DNA of 64,000 nucleotides from contig JBFMGD010000009.1 of assembly GCA_040751775.1 (NCBI GenBank), positions 7,515-71,514 on the forward strand, read 5' to 3'. Source of the stretch: JBFMGD01 sp040751775 (GTDB lineage Bacteria; Bacillota; Dethiobacteria; DTU022). The position numbers and the translations under genes were made by a program. The first letter of the stretch is position 1. Each line of letters opens with the position of its first letter. The notes beneath the pieces were generated by a model. That model was given only the letters and a program-made list of their open reading frames with translations. It was not told the origin of the DNA and did not search any database. Shown here piece by piece: positions 17,410 through 26,147 of this stretch.

Positions 17410-18180
17410 ATGCTGCTTGCGATTGATGTTGGTAATACCAACATCATGATCGGTGTTTTTGCTGAAGACAAAGTAAAAATTAGCTGGCGGATCGCTACCC
17501 ACCGGGACAGTACAGAAGATGAACTGGGTATGGTAATTAAAAATTTACTGCAGCACAGCGGCATTGCATTGCACGATATCACCGCTGTAGCCATATCATC
17601 AGTAGTACCGCCCTTAATGTATTCGCTGGAAAGGATGACCAAAAAATATTTTTCTCTGGAACCGCTGGTCGTCGGACCCGGGATCAAGACCGGGTTAAAC
17701 ATACTGATGGATAACCCCCGCGAAGTTGGGGCGGACCGTATCGTCAATGCGGTTGCCGGTTACAGTTTGTACGGCGGGCCGCTAATTATTGTCGATTTCG
17801 GTACTGCCACTACATTTTGCACCATCTCCGGGCGGGGTGACTATATGGGAGGCGCCATTGCGCCCGGTATCGGAATCTCCACGGAAGCTTTATTTGAAAA
17901 AGCCGCCAAGTTGCCCCGGGTTGAACTGCTAAAACCGCGGCGTGTAATCGGTAAAGACACCATTACCAGCATTCAATCAGGTATTATCTATGGGTTTGTC
18001 GGCCAGGTCGACGGCATAGTGCGGCGGATGGCCAAAGAGATGCCCGAGGTGCCCCTGGTTGTCGCCACCGGCGGATTTGCTTCTCTGATTGCCCAGGAAT
18101 CTGAGACGATTAAAGAAGTCAATGCCTTTTTGACGCTGGAAGGGTTGCGAATTATCTACCAGCGAAACCGGACGTCTTAA
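17410..18180 (+). CDS. coaX: Type III pantothenate kinase
   Basis: Phosphorylates pantothenate, the first step to coenzyme A; the type III enzyme needs a monovalent cation. Motifs: AIDVGNTNIMIGVF at the N-terminus (phosphate loop), PREVGADRIVNAVAG, VDFGTATTFC and GAIAPGIGIS. The ATG at 17410 with GGGGTGAC upstream gives 256 residues, the normal length; the frame extends further up without a start of quality. Divergent from the folate operon, with 190 bases between. Confidence 0.95.
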   Translation: MLLAIDVGNTNIMIGVFAEDKVKISWRIATHRDSTEDELGMVIKNLLQHSGIALHDITAVAISSVVPPLMYSLERMTKKYFSLEPLVVGPGIKTGLNILMDNPREVGADRIVNAVAGYSLYGGPLIIVDFGTATTFCTISGRGDYMGGAIAPGIGISTEALFEKAAKLPRVELLKPRRVIGKDTITSIQSGIIYGFVGQVDGIVRRMAKEMPEVPLVVATGGFASLIAQESETIKEVNAFLTLEGLRIIYQRNRTS

Positions 18181-18332
18181 ACACCTAAGAATTGTATAAA
18201 TGTTCAGCGCCTTCAGACTTTAGCTCCCCGGCAGGAAAAGCAATACAAAAAGCGAAATCTTTCTTGTTCCAGCGGTAAATTTTCTGGATTATTGTGAAAA
18301 ATAGAACTTTATCATAAGAGGAGGTGCGCTCA

Positions 18333-18728
18333 TTGCAGGATTACATTACCAAGGTTGTTTTTCGCTATGTGCTGCTGTTTATCCTCATGTACGGTTTTTA
18401 TATAGTGATGCACGGGCATGTATCTCCGGGAGGCGGTTTTGCCGGGGGGACGGTGATCGGTCTGGGTGTGCTGCTTTATTTCTTGATTTACGGGCTCCAA
18501 TGGAGAGACAGATTGCGGTACCTGCCGTTGGATATCGCTATTGTTACGATCGGCCTGGGCAGTATTGTGGAGGGCCTGAAATTTATCCTGCCTCATCACC
18601 ACGGTCCTGTGGGGGCGCCCGGAGAACTTTTCAGCGTCGGTATTATATCGGTAGTCAACCTGGGGATCGGTCTCCTGGTAGCCAGCACCATTCTCAGTAT
18701 TTTCTACTTGATGGTGGAGGACAAATAA
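18333..18728 (+). CDS. mnhB: Mrp antiporter subunit B (MnhB domain)
   Basis: A 131-residue four-helix membrane subunit with the MnhB signature HGHVSPGGGFAGG near residue 30. It is part of the multi-subunit Mrp-type Na+/H+ antiporter encoded to 25922. The start TTG 18333 is chosen because AGAGGAGG ends 8 bases before it; GTG 18324 overlaps that site. It opens the operon, which is unusual since mrpA normally comes first. Confidence 0.88.
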   Translation: MQDYITKVVFRYVLLFILMYGFYIVMHGHVSPGGGFAGGTVIGLGVLLYFLIYGLQWRDRLRYLPLDIAIVTIGLGSIVEGLKFILPHHHGPVGAPGELFSVGIISVVNLGIGLLVASTILSIFYLMVEDK

Positions 18729-18729
18729 T

Positions 18730-19089
18730 ATGAATTTCGAAGCCCTGTTGACAAACTACCCTTATTTAGTTTCCGTAATCATCTTTGCGGTGGGAACGCT
18801 AATCGTGTTGACCCAGCCCAACCTGATCAAGAAAGTAATCGGGCTGAACGTAATGACTAACGCCATATTCTTATTTTTTATCGCCCTCGGCAATATCGAG
18901 GGGGGCGAGGCGCCGATCGTGGACCCGGCGGCGCCGGCTGTTTTATATGTGAATCCGCTTCCTTCCGCCCTTATCCTGACCGGGATCGTGGTTAGTTTCA
19001 GCGTGACCGCCTTCGCCATGGCCCTGATCGTCAAGTTGTACTTTTTCTACGGTACACTCAACGCTCCAGATTTTATGAAAATGAGGTAG
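18730..19089 (+). CDS. mnhC: Mrp antiporter subunit C (NuoK-like)
   Basis: A 119-residue three-helix protein homologous to NuoK of complex I. It has the typical NLIKKVIGLNVMTNAIFLFFI helix and the late PLPSALILTGIVVSFSVTAF helix. It begins 1 base after mnhB ends, so they are translationally coupled. The negatively charged loop GNIEGGEAPIVDP is usual for MnhC. Confidence 0.9.
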   Translation: MNFEALLTNYPYLVSVIIFAVGTLIVLTQPNLIKKVIGLNVMTNAIFLFFIALGNIEGGEAPIVDPAAPAVLYVNPLPSALILTGIVVSFSVTAFAMALIVKLYFFYGTLNAPDFMKMR

Positions 19090-19099
19090 GTGAACGCTG

Positions 19100-20659
19100 T
19101 TGATCCCGTTGTCTAAAATGCCATTAATTCTGATCCTGGCAGGACTGATCCCGGCTTTTACCATGCCTGCTCTTGCCCGTTGGAAGAGGGAACTTTGTGC
19201 TCCGTACGCGATCGCTGTTTGCGGCCTGGTATTCTCGGTTGCCCTCTACCTTTTTTCTTTTGTCGTGCGAGGCGAAGTGCTGCCGCTCTATGTGGGCGGT
19301 TGGGAGCCGCCCTGGGGCATTGAAATCGCCATAGACCCGCTTTCCGGGATGATGGCTATCCTGATTACGGGATTGGCCCTGCTCATCGCCATTTATAGTT
19401 ACCATGCCCTGCGCAAGGAAATGAAAGCGGAGGCGCGTGGCTGGTATTACGTAGAATTTCTGCTCTGCATGGTGGCTATGCTCGGTCTGGTGATCACCAA
19501 AGACCTTTTCAATATGTACGTGTTTATTGAAGTGGTCGGCTTGAGCGCGTGCGCCCTGGTAGTCAGCAAGGGGGAAAGGATCGCTGTTGAGGCCAGCTTG
19601 AAATATTTAATTCTGGCCACGATCGGCTCCGGATTTGTTGTTTTCGGCATCGGCTTTATATACATGGTCACCGGCCACTTGAATATGGCCATGGCCGGGC
19701 AAGTCCTGGTTGAAAATGCCTCCCGCTATCCGTACCTGCTCTGGGCGGCGATGAGCTTCTTCGTGGTCGGTTTCGGGGTAAAATCAGCGCTATTCCCGCT
19801 GCACCTGTGGCTGCCCGACGCGCACTCTTCAGCGCCCTCTCCTTCCAGCGCCGTGCTTTCCAGCCTGGTGGTTAAAGTTTATATCGTGGCTTTATTTAAG
19901 ATATTTTTTGTCGTATTCGGTACGGTTCTCTACCAGGAGAGCTATATCCGTTACCTTATTCTGATCCTCGCTTCAGCGGCGATGGTGGGCGGGTCTCTTT
20001 TTGCCTTTGTCCAGTTGGAATTAAAAAGGCGTCTCGCTTATTCAACTGTGGCTCAAATCGGTTATATCTACCTGGGGATCGGGTTGGGTACACCCTGGGC
20101 TATTGTCGCCGCCTTTATGCATTTAATCGTGCATGCCCTCATGAAGACATGCCTGTTCCTCTGTGCCGGCGCAATTTATTACCAGACCGGTCGAAAGAAG
20201 GTAACCCAACTGGCCGGCCTGGGCGCAAAAATGCCACTAACCGCCGCGGCCATGACTGTCGCCTCTTTTTCCATGGTGGGGATTCCCCTTACCGGCGGAT
20301 TCATCTCCAAGTTCATGCTGGCCAGGGGTAGTATCGAAGCGGGCTATCCTTATTTTATAATCCTGATTGTGGTCAGTGGCCTCCTAAACGCGATGTATTA
20401 TTTTCCAATTCTATGGCAGATTTACTTTGTTTCACCGGGTGAGCATGATGAGCACGGTGAAGATCAAGAAAACGGGACTCACGGAAATCAGGGTGATCAC
20501 GGGAGTCATGATAGCGGTGGATCGTTTAAGTGGGATCAGATACCGCTAACCATGAAAATTCCCATTGCCGCAACAGCGGCGGGTGTGGTTGTCCTCGGTA
20601 TTGTCGGTATCTTTATGTTTGATTACCTGCAAAAGATCGTATCTCTTTATCTGGGGTAA
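19100..20659 (+). CDS. mnhD: Mrp antiporter subunit D (NuoM/N-like), His-rich loop
   Basis: A 519-residue proton-pumping-type subunit of about 14 helices. Conserved points: the EVVGLSACALV glutamate in helix 5, the KSALFPLHLWLPDAHSSAPSPSSAVLSSLVVK motif (20-residue parts of it) around residues 230-260, and the HALMKTCLFL lysine. A hydrophilic His/Asp/Gly-rich stretch (about residues 445-475, EHDEHGEDQ and GDHGSHDSG) interrupts the C-terminal helices; the other two antiporter subunits here lack it. TTG start behind AGGTGA. Confidence 0.9.
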   Translation: MIPLSKMPLILILAGLIPAFTMPALARWKRELCAPYAIAVCGLVFSVALYLFSFVVRGEVLPLYVGGWEPPWGIEIAIDPLSGMMAILITGLALLIAIYSYHALRKEMKAEARGWYYVEFLLCMVAMLGLVITKDLFNMYVFIEVVGLSACALVVSKGERIAVEASLKYLILATIGSGFVVFGIGFIYMVTGHLNMAMAGQVLVENASRYPYLLWAAMSFFVVGFGVKSALFPLHLWLPDAHSSAPSPSSAVLSSLVVKVYIVALFKIFFVVFGTVLYQESYIRYLILILASAAMVGGSLFAFVQLELKRRLAYSTVAQIGYIYLGIGLGTPWAIVAAFMHLIVHALMKTCLFLCAGAIYYQTGRKKVTQLAGLGAKMPLTAAAMTVASFSMVGIPLTGGFISKFMLARGSIEAGYPYFIILIVVSGLLNAMYYFPILWQIYFVSPGEHDEHGEDQENGTHGNQGDHGSHDSGGSFKWDQIPLTMKIPIAATAAGVVVLGIVGIFMFDYLQKIVSLYLG

Positions 20660-20676
20660 CCCGGGAGGTGTAGCTG

Positions 20677-21195
20677 TTGCGCAACCAGAAATATGATTTT
20701 TCCGGAGCGATTTTGATCTTTATCCTGTTGATGGGTTTTTGGCTGCTTATTTCATCCAAATTGCACTGGCAGCATTTAATCACGGGTACCCTGTTCAGCC
20801 TGGTTCTAACCTTTGTCTGGGCGGAGGTGACGATTGGTGAACATTCGCGAGCGACCTCGTTTAATGCCAAACAGGTATTCCTGTTTATCTACTATATGAT
20901 CTGTCTGGCCTGGGAGGTTGTCAGCGCCAATTTGAAAGTGGCGGCAATCGTCTTAAATCCGAAGTTGCCTATTTCGCCGGGTTTGGTGATTATGCGCAAT
21001 GAATTGAAAAGAGATTTATCCCGGGTGCTTTATGCAAACTCGGTTACACTGACACCGGGCACAATTACAGTAGATCTGGAAGGCGATTTGCATATCGTGC
21101 ATGCTTTTACCCGCAGTGCGGGGGTTGGGGTCCAGGACTGGTACCTGTTCAATATAATAAAAAAAATTGAGGGGGAGGAGGCGCCGCATGATTGA
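20677..21195 (+). CDS. mnhE: Mrp antiporter subunit E
   Basis: A 172-residue protein with two or three N-terminal membrane helices and a cytoplasmic C-terminal part. The MnhE pattern is clear: LARDLSRVLYANSVTLTPGTITVDLEGDLHIVHAF-like segment (seen as LSRVLYANSVTLTPGT then VDLEGDLHIVHAF). TTG start 17 bases after mnhD behind GGGAGGTG. Its end overlaps mnhF by 8 bases. Confidence 0.9.
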   Translation: MRNQKYDFSGAILIFILLMGFWLLISSKLHWQHLITGTLFSLVLTFVWAEVTIGEHSRATSFNAKQVFLFIYYMICLAWEVVSANLKVAAIVLNPKLPISPGLVIMRNELKRDLSRVLYANSVTLTPGTITVDLEGDLHIVHAFTRSAGVGVQDWYLFNIIKKIEGEEAPHD

Positions 21196-21454
21196 GTCCT
21201 TTTTAAATATAGTCACGATTGGTTTGGTTGTTGTCGCCCTCTTAGCCATGTATCGCGCCCTGGTGGGACCTTCCGCCATTGACCGGGTTATTGCCATAAA
21301 TATTATCACTACAGAGATTGTGATGCTGATCCTGATCTACGCATTTCTGGGTGATACCGTCCATTATATTGATGTGGCTCTCGTTTTCGTGCTCGGTACT
21401 TTTATTGCAACCCTCTGTATACTGAAGCTGCTGCGTGAAGGGAAACTGATTTGA
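21188..21454 (+). CDS. mnhF: Mrp antiporter subunit F
   Basis: An 88-residue three-helix protein with the MnhF core RALVGPSAIDRVIAINIIT and the end helix VALVFVLGTFIATLCILKLL. ATG 21188 follows a GGGGGAGGAGG site and overlaps the mnhE stop by 8 bases; the frame stays open further up, but without a better start. Confidence 0.9.
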   Translation: MIESFLNIVTIGLVVVALLAMYRALVGPSAIDRVIAINIITTEIVMLILIYAFLGDTVHYIDVALVFVLGTFIATLCILKLLREGKLI

Positions 21455-21478
21455 ACAGCTTGAAGGAGGCCTGATCTG

Positions 21479-21850
21479 ATGTGGGATTTAATTCGGCAGA
21501 TTGCCGCGGCGGTATTAATCTCCGGTGGATTTTTCTTTTTATTGGTCGGCTCCATCGGGCTGATCAGACTGCCTGATGTTTACAATCGGATGCATGCCGT
21601 GGGCAAGTGTGACACCCTGGGCAATTGGCTCATGCTCGTCGGACTGATGTTATTGATGACAGACCTGACTTCGGTTGTAAAGTTGGCGTTAATCTTCGCA
21701 CTGGTGGCGACAATCAACCCGGTCATCACCCATGTGATGGCCAAGACAGCCTATGAGCGGGGTATGGACCTGGTAGAAGGAAGTTTTGTGCTTAACACGT
21801 ACTCCTCTTTCCGCGAAGAAGAGCGCCGCAGGGAAAGGAGCGGTAGCTAA
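21479..21850 (+). CDS. mnhG: Mrp antiporter subunit G
   Basis: A 123-residue three-helix subunit. The MnhG signature is IGLIRLPDVYNRMHAVGKCDTLG (residues ~26-48), followed by VVKLALIFALVATINPVITHVMAKTAYERG. AAGGAGGC precedes the ATG. It lies 24 bases after mnhF in the usual E-F-G order. Confidence 0.92.
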   Translation: MWDLIRQIAAAVLISGGFFFLLVGSIGLIRLPDVYNRMHAVGKCDTLGNWLMLVGLMLLMTDLTSVVKLALIFALVATINPVITHVMAKTAYERGMDLVEGSFVLNTYSSFREEERRRERSGS

Positions 21851-21854
21851 AGTT

Positions 21855-22091
21855 ATGGATCCGTTAATTATCCTGCTGCTGCTGGCTTTGCTGTTGAGTA
21901 CTGTCGCCATTTTTATATTCGAAGATCTTCTATATATCGTAATCATATTCGGTGTTTTCAGTATGGTTATGTCGGTAGTCTGGCAGCAATTCAACGCGCC
22001 GGATATCGCAATTACCGAAGCCGCGGTCGGTATCGGTATGACTGTAATCATGGTTACCGTGGTAACCAAAGTAGGGAGGCGGCCGAACTGA
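21855..22091 (+). CDS. MrpA-type DUF4040/MbhD domain as separate protein
   Basis: A 78-residue three-helix protein matching the DUF4040 (MbhD-like) segment that normally lies inside the C-terminal part of MrpA. The signature WQQFNAPDIAITEAAVGIGMTVIM is clear. ATG 21855, 4 bases after mnhG, behind AAAGGAGCGG. As in the Mbh/Mbx complexes of archaea, the domain is encoded alone, so MrpA is split in this operon. Confidence 0.85.
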   Translation: MDPLIILLLLALLLSTVAIFIFEDLLYIVIIFGVFSMVMSVVWQQFNAPDIAITEAAVGIGMTVIMVTVVTKVGRRPN

Positions 22092-22393
22092 CTCGGGCTC
22101 AGAGAGCAGTATTTATCGTGATGATCGTTGTCCTGATCTGTATGGTTTCGTATATGCTTCTGCTGGCGGTAGGGGAAATGCCGCCATACGGTCATCTAGA
22201 CAACCCGACCAATAACGAAGTTCGCGAACGGTATGTCGAAAAAGGGGTGGAAGAAAGCGGCGGGTTAAACCTGGTAACGAACATTGTGCTCGATTATCGC
22301 GGTTATGATACTTTATTGGAAACGACGGTTTTGTTTACCGCTGTTATGGCGATCATGCTCGTCCTGGGAGTGAGCACCGCTGAAAAACACTAA
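22088..22393 (+). CDS. MbhE-like Mrp subunit, probable CTG start
   Basis: A two-helix protein matching the MbhE segment (normally at the end of MrpA or the front of long MnhB forms): the loop GEMPPYGHLDNPTNNEVRERYVEKG, then GLNLVTNIVLDYRGYDTLLETTVLF. The frame runs up to CTG 22088, which overlaps the preceding stop (CTGA) and stands 7 bases after GGGAGG; GTG 22118 and ATG 22121 are in frame but have no site. With CTG the product has 101 residues. The choice of start is uncertain, the family is not. Confidence 0.75.
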   Translation: MTRAQRAVFIVMIVVLICMVSYMLLLAVGEMPPYGHLDNPTNNEVRERYVEKGVEESGGLNLVTNIVLDYRGYDTLLETTVLFTAVMAIMLVLGVSTAEKH

Positions 22394-22434
22394 TACGTTG
22401 AGAATGACACTTTTTTCTTGGGGGTTGAACCGTT

Positions 22435-23901
22435 ATGCCTACCACCTCGCAGCTGATGATCGGCGCGATCGTTTTCCCGTTCGCCGGGTCCCTGCTGCTC
22501 AGCCTAATTCCCGAACGTTCCGATAAAACCCGTAACCCCTTTGCTGTGCTGATTGCGGCTGTGACAGCGTTGATCGTTGTATTACTTCTGAAGGAAGTTT
22601 TAGCCGGGCGGATGCCGTATGTTTCCCTGGTTACAATGGTGCCGGGACTGGAAATCGCTTTCCGTCTTGATCCGCTGGCCGCTCTTTTCAGCACTCTTGC
22701 CGCGGTGCTCTGGATCTTCGCCGTGATCTATTCAACCGGTTATATGGCACATGAGCATAACCGCCGCCGGTATTTTATCTTTTTTATACTGTCCCTGGGA
22801 GCAACCATGGGGATAGCATTTTCGGCCAACCTGTTCACGCTCTATTTGTTCTACGAGTTCTTAACCATATTTACCTATCCCCTGGTTATTCATGAGGGCA
22901 ATGAAGAGGCTCAAGCAGCCGGAGTACGCTATATCATCTACAGTTTTGTCGGGGCGGCGTTTATCCTGGCCGCGCTGGTGATTACGTACAGCACTGCCGG
23001 ATTGCTGGACTTTATCCCGGGCGGGGTAGTGCGGGTTGCGTCCGATACCGCCATGCTCTGGCAGATTGTATTTTTATGCTTCATCATGGGCTTTGGAGTG
23101 AAGGCCGCCATTATGCCGCTGCACTCCTGGCTTCCATCGGCCATGGCCGCTCCCACTCCAGTCAGCGCGCTGCTGCATGCCGTGGCGGTGGTAAAATCAG
23201 GAGTTTTTGGAATTTTGCGGGTAATGTATTCGATTTATGGGACGGAATCGCTGCGATCGCTGGACTTGGGACTTTTTATACTGGTTCTGGTCAGTATCAC
23301 GATAATTGCCGGCTCGATTGTCGCCTTGCGCCAGGATGTCCTCAAACGGCGGTTGGCTTACTCCACGATCAGCCAGCTCAGCTATATTACTTTAGGCGCG
23401 GGTTTGCTTTCATATATGGGGCTGACGGGAAGCTTGCTGCATATGATTAATCACGCCCTGCTTAAAATCACGCTCTTTTTTTGTGCCGGGGCCATTATTA
23501 CTGTCACCGGAAAAAGACGGATCAGTGAGCTTGCGGGTCTGGGTAAACGAATGCCGCTTACGATGCTCGCGTTTACTGTCGGCAGTATCGGTATGGTCGG
23601 AATTTTGCCGGTGAACGGTTTTATCTCAAAGTGGCGGTTAGTTATGGGCAGCCTTGAGTCCGGCTATTACCTGGTTATTTTGATCCTTATCGGCAGCGCG
23701 TTATTAAACGCTGCTTATTTCTTCCCGATTATTATCAATGCATTCTTCAAAAAAGGTGAATTTGTATCGGTTCAGGGCCCGGAGGCGCCGGTCAGCATGC
23801 TCTTGCCGATTGTGGTTCTAGCCCTCGTTTGCCTGGTTTTTGGGATCGGTTTAAATCTGTACTTGCCTTTTGTTGAATCTGTTGTCAGCTACCTGTTTTA
23901 G
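22435..23901 (+). CDS. Second Mrp antiporter-like subunit (MnhD/NuoM-like)
   Basis: A 488-residue, ~14-helix protein of the Proton_antipo_M family. Motifs: YLFYEFLTIFTYPLVIH with the helix-5 Glu, KAAIMPLHSWLPSAMAAPTP, HAVAVVKSGVFGILR and the HALLKITLFF lysine. The ATG follows the MbhE-like gene by 41 bases. Closely similar subunits occur in Mrp operons with duplicated D-type subunits; whether it or the next gene fills the MrpA antiporter role cannot be decided by eye. Confidence 0.88.
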   Translation: MPTTSQLMIGAIVFPFAGSLLLSLIPERSDKTRNPFAVLIAAVTALIVVLLLKEVLAGRMPYVSLVTMVPGLEIAFRLDPLAALFSTLAAVLWIFAVIYSTGYMAHEHNRRRYFIFFILSLGATMGIAFSANLFTLYLFYEFLTIFTYPLVIHEGNEEAQAAGVRYIIYSFVGAAFILAALVITYSTAGLLDFIPGGVVRVASDTAMLWQIVFLCFIMGFGVKAAIMPLHSWLPSAMAAPTPVSALLHAVAVVKSGVFGILRVMYSIYGTESLRSLDLGLFILVLVSITIIAGSIVALRQDVLKRRLAYSTISQLSYITLGAGLLSYMGLTGSLLHMINHALLKITLFFCAGAIITVTGKRRISELAGLGKRMPLTMLAFTVGSIGMVGILPVNGFISKWRLVMGSLESGYYLVILILIGSALLNAAYFFPIIINAFFKKGEFVSVQGPEAPVSMLLPIVVLALVCLVFGIGLNLYLPFVESVVSYLF

Positions 23902-23918
23902 TTTAGGGAGGTACGGTA

Positions 23919-25922
23919 ATGAATGAATTAATCACAACTGTGCAACCGCTGTTGGTGGTGTCGATTCCACTGGCCACGACGCTTTTCCTGATTGTTTTTG
24001 CCCGTATTCCCTGGCTGCGACAGGCGTGTGCTTTGCTGGGTAACCTGGCTACCCTGGGCACAGTGCTGGCGATGTGGCCCCTGGTTTCTCAAGGAAAAGT
24101 GATAGTTTACGAAATACCACTTTTGGTCTCACCACTTAGCCTGACTTTCCGAGTAGACGGACTCGGCCTGCTGGTTGCGGCAGCCGCTGCTTTTGTCTGG
24201 TTGGCGGCAACCATCTATGCGCTCAGTTACATGAGTCATGAGCTGAATCAGGTGCGTTTCTATATATTTCTGTCACTTACCTTCGCCGGTACTATGGGGG
24301 TTCCAATGTCCGGTGACTTTTTGTCTTTGCTGGTGTTTTTTGAGATCATGACACTGGCTTCGTATGTTTTGGTCATTCATACTCAAACAGAAGAGGCGAT
24401 CAGAGCCGGCAATCTATACTTATATATGGGTGTTTTCGGCGGACTTTGTCTGGTCGGCGGTATCGGATTGCTATATTACTACACTCAAACATTGGCCATT
24501 ATCCCCAGTATGTCAGCCCTGGAACATTTTGAGCCATATCATCTGGCGGCAATTGTTTTACTGATTGTCGGCTTTGGGATCAAAGCCGGTATGGTACCGC
24601 TGCACATTTGGCTGCCCCGGGCGCACCCCGTGGCGCCGGCGCCGGCCAGTGCCCTTCTTTCCGGGGTAATGATCAAAATTGGTGTTTACGGCATTATTCG
24701 CACGGTGAACATGTTCTTTACGCCTGCCGCTATTGAGCGCGGAGCTCTGGTTGAGGCTGCGGATCACTTTGCCGGGCTCTGGCACAGCCTTGCCGATGTC
24801 GGATTAGTGCTCATCTGGATCGGTATCGTGACGATGTTATTCGGAGCCTTTATGGCTCTGCTTCAGGATAATATTAAAAAAATGTTGGCCTGCAGCAGTA
24901 TCAGCCAAATGGGCTTCATTATCTTGGGTGTGGGTACAGGCGCTTACTTGGGCTACGAGGGTGCGATGGGCTTGTCTGGAGCATTTTACCACATTTTGAA
25001 CCATGCCCTTTTTAAATCTCTGCTTTTTCTTGCCGCCGGTGTTTTCGCCTTTCAATTGGGTGAATTGAATATGAGTAACCTTGGCGGCCTGTGGCGCCGC
25101 ATGCCTTTTACCACGGTTGCCACCCTCGTTGGCTCGCTGGGTATTGTCGGAATTCCGCTGTTCAACGGTTACGCCAGTAAGACTCTGTTGCACCACGCCC
25201 TGGTCGAAGCTTACGAACACCACCACCTGGCCTCTCTTGGGGTGGCGGAATGGCTCTTTACCCTGGCCAGTGCCGGTACTGCGTGCTATTTTCTCAAGTT
25301 TCTCTACCTGACACTTTTTCGAAAACCGCAGCAGGAATATAAAGCACTGCGCGGTGAGCCCTGGCCCATGAAGATAGGCATGGCCATGCTGTCCGCCGGT
25401 GTAATCATCATCGGGATTTTCCCGAACCTGATTCTTGGCCGTCTGATTACACCTGTTTTGGATAGCTTTATGTTGGATCCGCATTTTATTGAATATCACC
25501 TGGGGCATATCAGCTTCTGGACATTTAAAGATATCTCCGCGGTTGCTCTGGCCCTGCTGATTGGGGTTACCCTGTTTGGCTTGGGAATGCGCACCGGTGC
25601 GTTTAAAATGAGTATGCCCCGCTGGTTAAGCCTGGAGTATACCGGTTCCCTGATTGGCCGGGCCTTTATCGTTTTCTGGGGCTATCTCACTTTGTTCATG
25701 GCCGCGCTGCTGCATTTTATTAAGGTTATTTTATCCCGGTTATTCCGGGGGACATTTGGCTTTTTACAGGGTTTGGATTATCGCCCCGGACGCTCAAAGG
25801 TATACCGCACAATCAACTTCAGTAACATTGATTTTGACGTGGCGCTGGTGATGATCATTTTCGGGGCTATTTTGATCGCTTTGTTTTATTTACAATTCGG
25901 ATTGCGGGTTATAACCGGCTAG
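23919..25922 (+). CDS. Third Mrp antiporter-like subunit (NuoL/HyfB-like, long)
   Basis: A 667-residue, ~16-helix Proton_antipo_M protein. Motifs: LLVFFEIMTLASYVLVIH, KAGMVPLHIWLPRAHPVAPAPASALLSG (in pieces of under 20), and HALFKSLLFLAAG. The C-terminal ~170 residues carry additional helices, as in NuoL or HyfB, and probably a lateral helix. GGGAGG precedes the ATG. It closes the operon. No NADH, ferredoxin or hydrogenase subunits follow, so the complex is a stand-alone antiporter rather than a respiratory enzyme. Confidence 0.87.
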   Translation: MNELITTVQPLLVVSIPLATTLFLIVFARIPWLRQACALLGNLATLGTVLAMWPLVSQGKVIVYEIPLLVSPLSLTFRVDGLGLLVAAAAAFVWLAATIYALSYMSHELNQVRFYIFLSLTFAGTMGVPMSGDFLSLLVFFEIMTLASYVLVIHTQTEEAIRAGNLYLYMGVFGGLCLVGGIGLLYYYTQTLAIIPSMSALEHFEPYHLAAIVLLIVGFGIKAGMVPLHIWLPRAHPVAPAPASALLSGVMIKIGVYGIIRTVNMFFTPAAIERGALVEAADHFAGLWHSLADVGLVLIWIGIVTMLFGAFMALLQDNIKKMLACSSISQMGFIILGVGTGAYLGYEGAMGLSGAFYHILNHALFKSLLFLAAGVFAFQLGELNMSNLGGLWRRMPFTTVATLVGSLGIVGIPLFNGYASKTLLHHALVEAYEHHHLASLGVAEWLFTLASAGTACYFLKFLYLTLFRKPQQEYKALRGEPWPMKIGMAMLSAGVIIIGIFPNLILGRLITPVLDSFMLDPHFIEYHLGHISFWTFKDISAVALALLIGVTLFGLGMRTGAFKMSMPRWLSLEYTGSLIGRAFIVFWGYLTLFMAALLHFIKVILSRLFRGTFGFLQGLDYRPGRSKVYRTINFSNIDFDVALVMIIFGAILIALFYLQFGLRVITG

Positions 25923-26075
25923 AAAAAACCGCCTTCATAAGGGGCGTGTATCGGTGGTTTAATGGTGAGTCAAGGCAATATGCCCTTCGACTTACCTTCT
26001 TGTTCTAGAACCGACTTCGGGTCAGTGCCCCTCGATTAATCCAAAGCAAATATATATTCAAATAACAAAAAATTC

Positions 26076-26104
26076 TTGATTAAAAGAAATTAATGCGCTA
26101 TACT
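26076..26104 (+). promoter_or_regulatory. Promoter of the TetR gene
   Basis: TTGATT (26076-26081), 17 bp, TATACT (26099-26104). The operator palindrome starts 8 bases further on, so repressor binding would cover the transcription start. The 150 bases before it (25923-26075) hold only a weak AAACCGCC/GGTGGTTT hairpin that may end the Mrp operon. Confidence 0.65.
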
Positions 26105-26112
26105 AAAGTTAA

Positions 26113-26128
26113 TCGGTCGGTTGACCGA
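26113..26128. promoter_or_regulatory. TetR-type operator
   Basis: TCGGTC and GACCGA form a palindrome around GGTT, of the GGTC/GACC type common for fatty-acid-related TetR repressors. It lies at +1 of the promoter and immediately before the regulator gene. Confidence 0.6.
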
Positions 26129-26147
26129 ACGAAGGAGGTTTCTGCAA

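Noticed and set aside
18181..18332. Possible riboswitch (for example a sodium-sensing type) before the Mrp operon
   Set aside because: I could not find a conserved motif or a convincing expression platform; only a weak promoter-like sequence is present.
24837..25508. Open frame of 223 codons on the minus strand
   Set aside because: Antisense shadow of the long NuoL-like subunit; no ribosome site and no recognisable motif.
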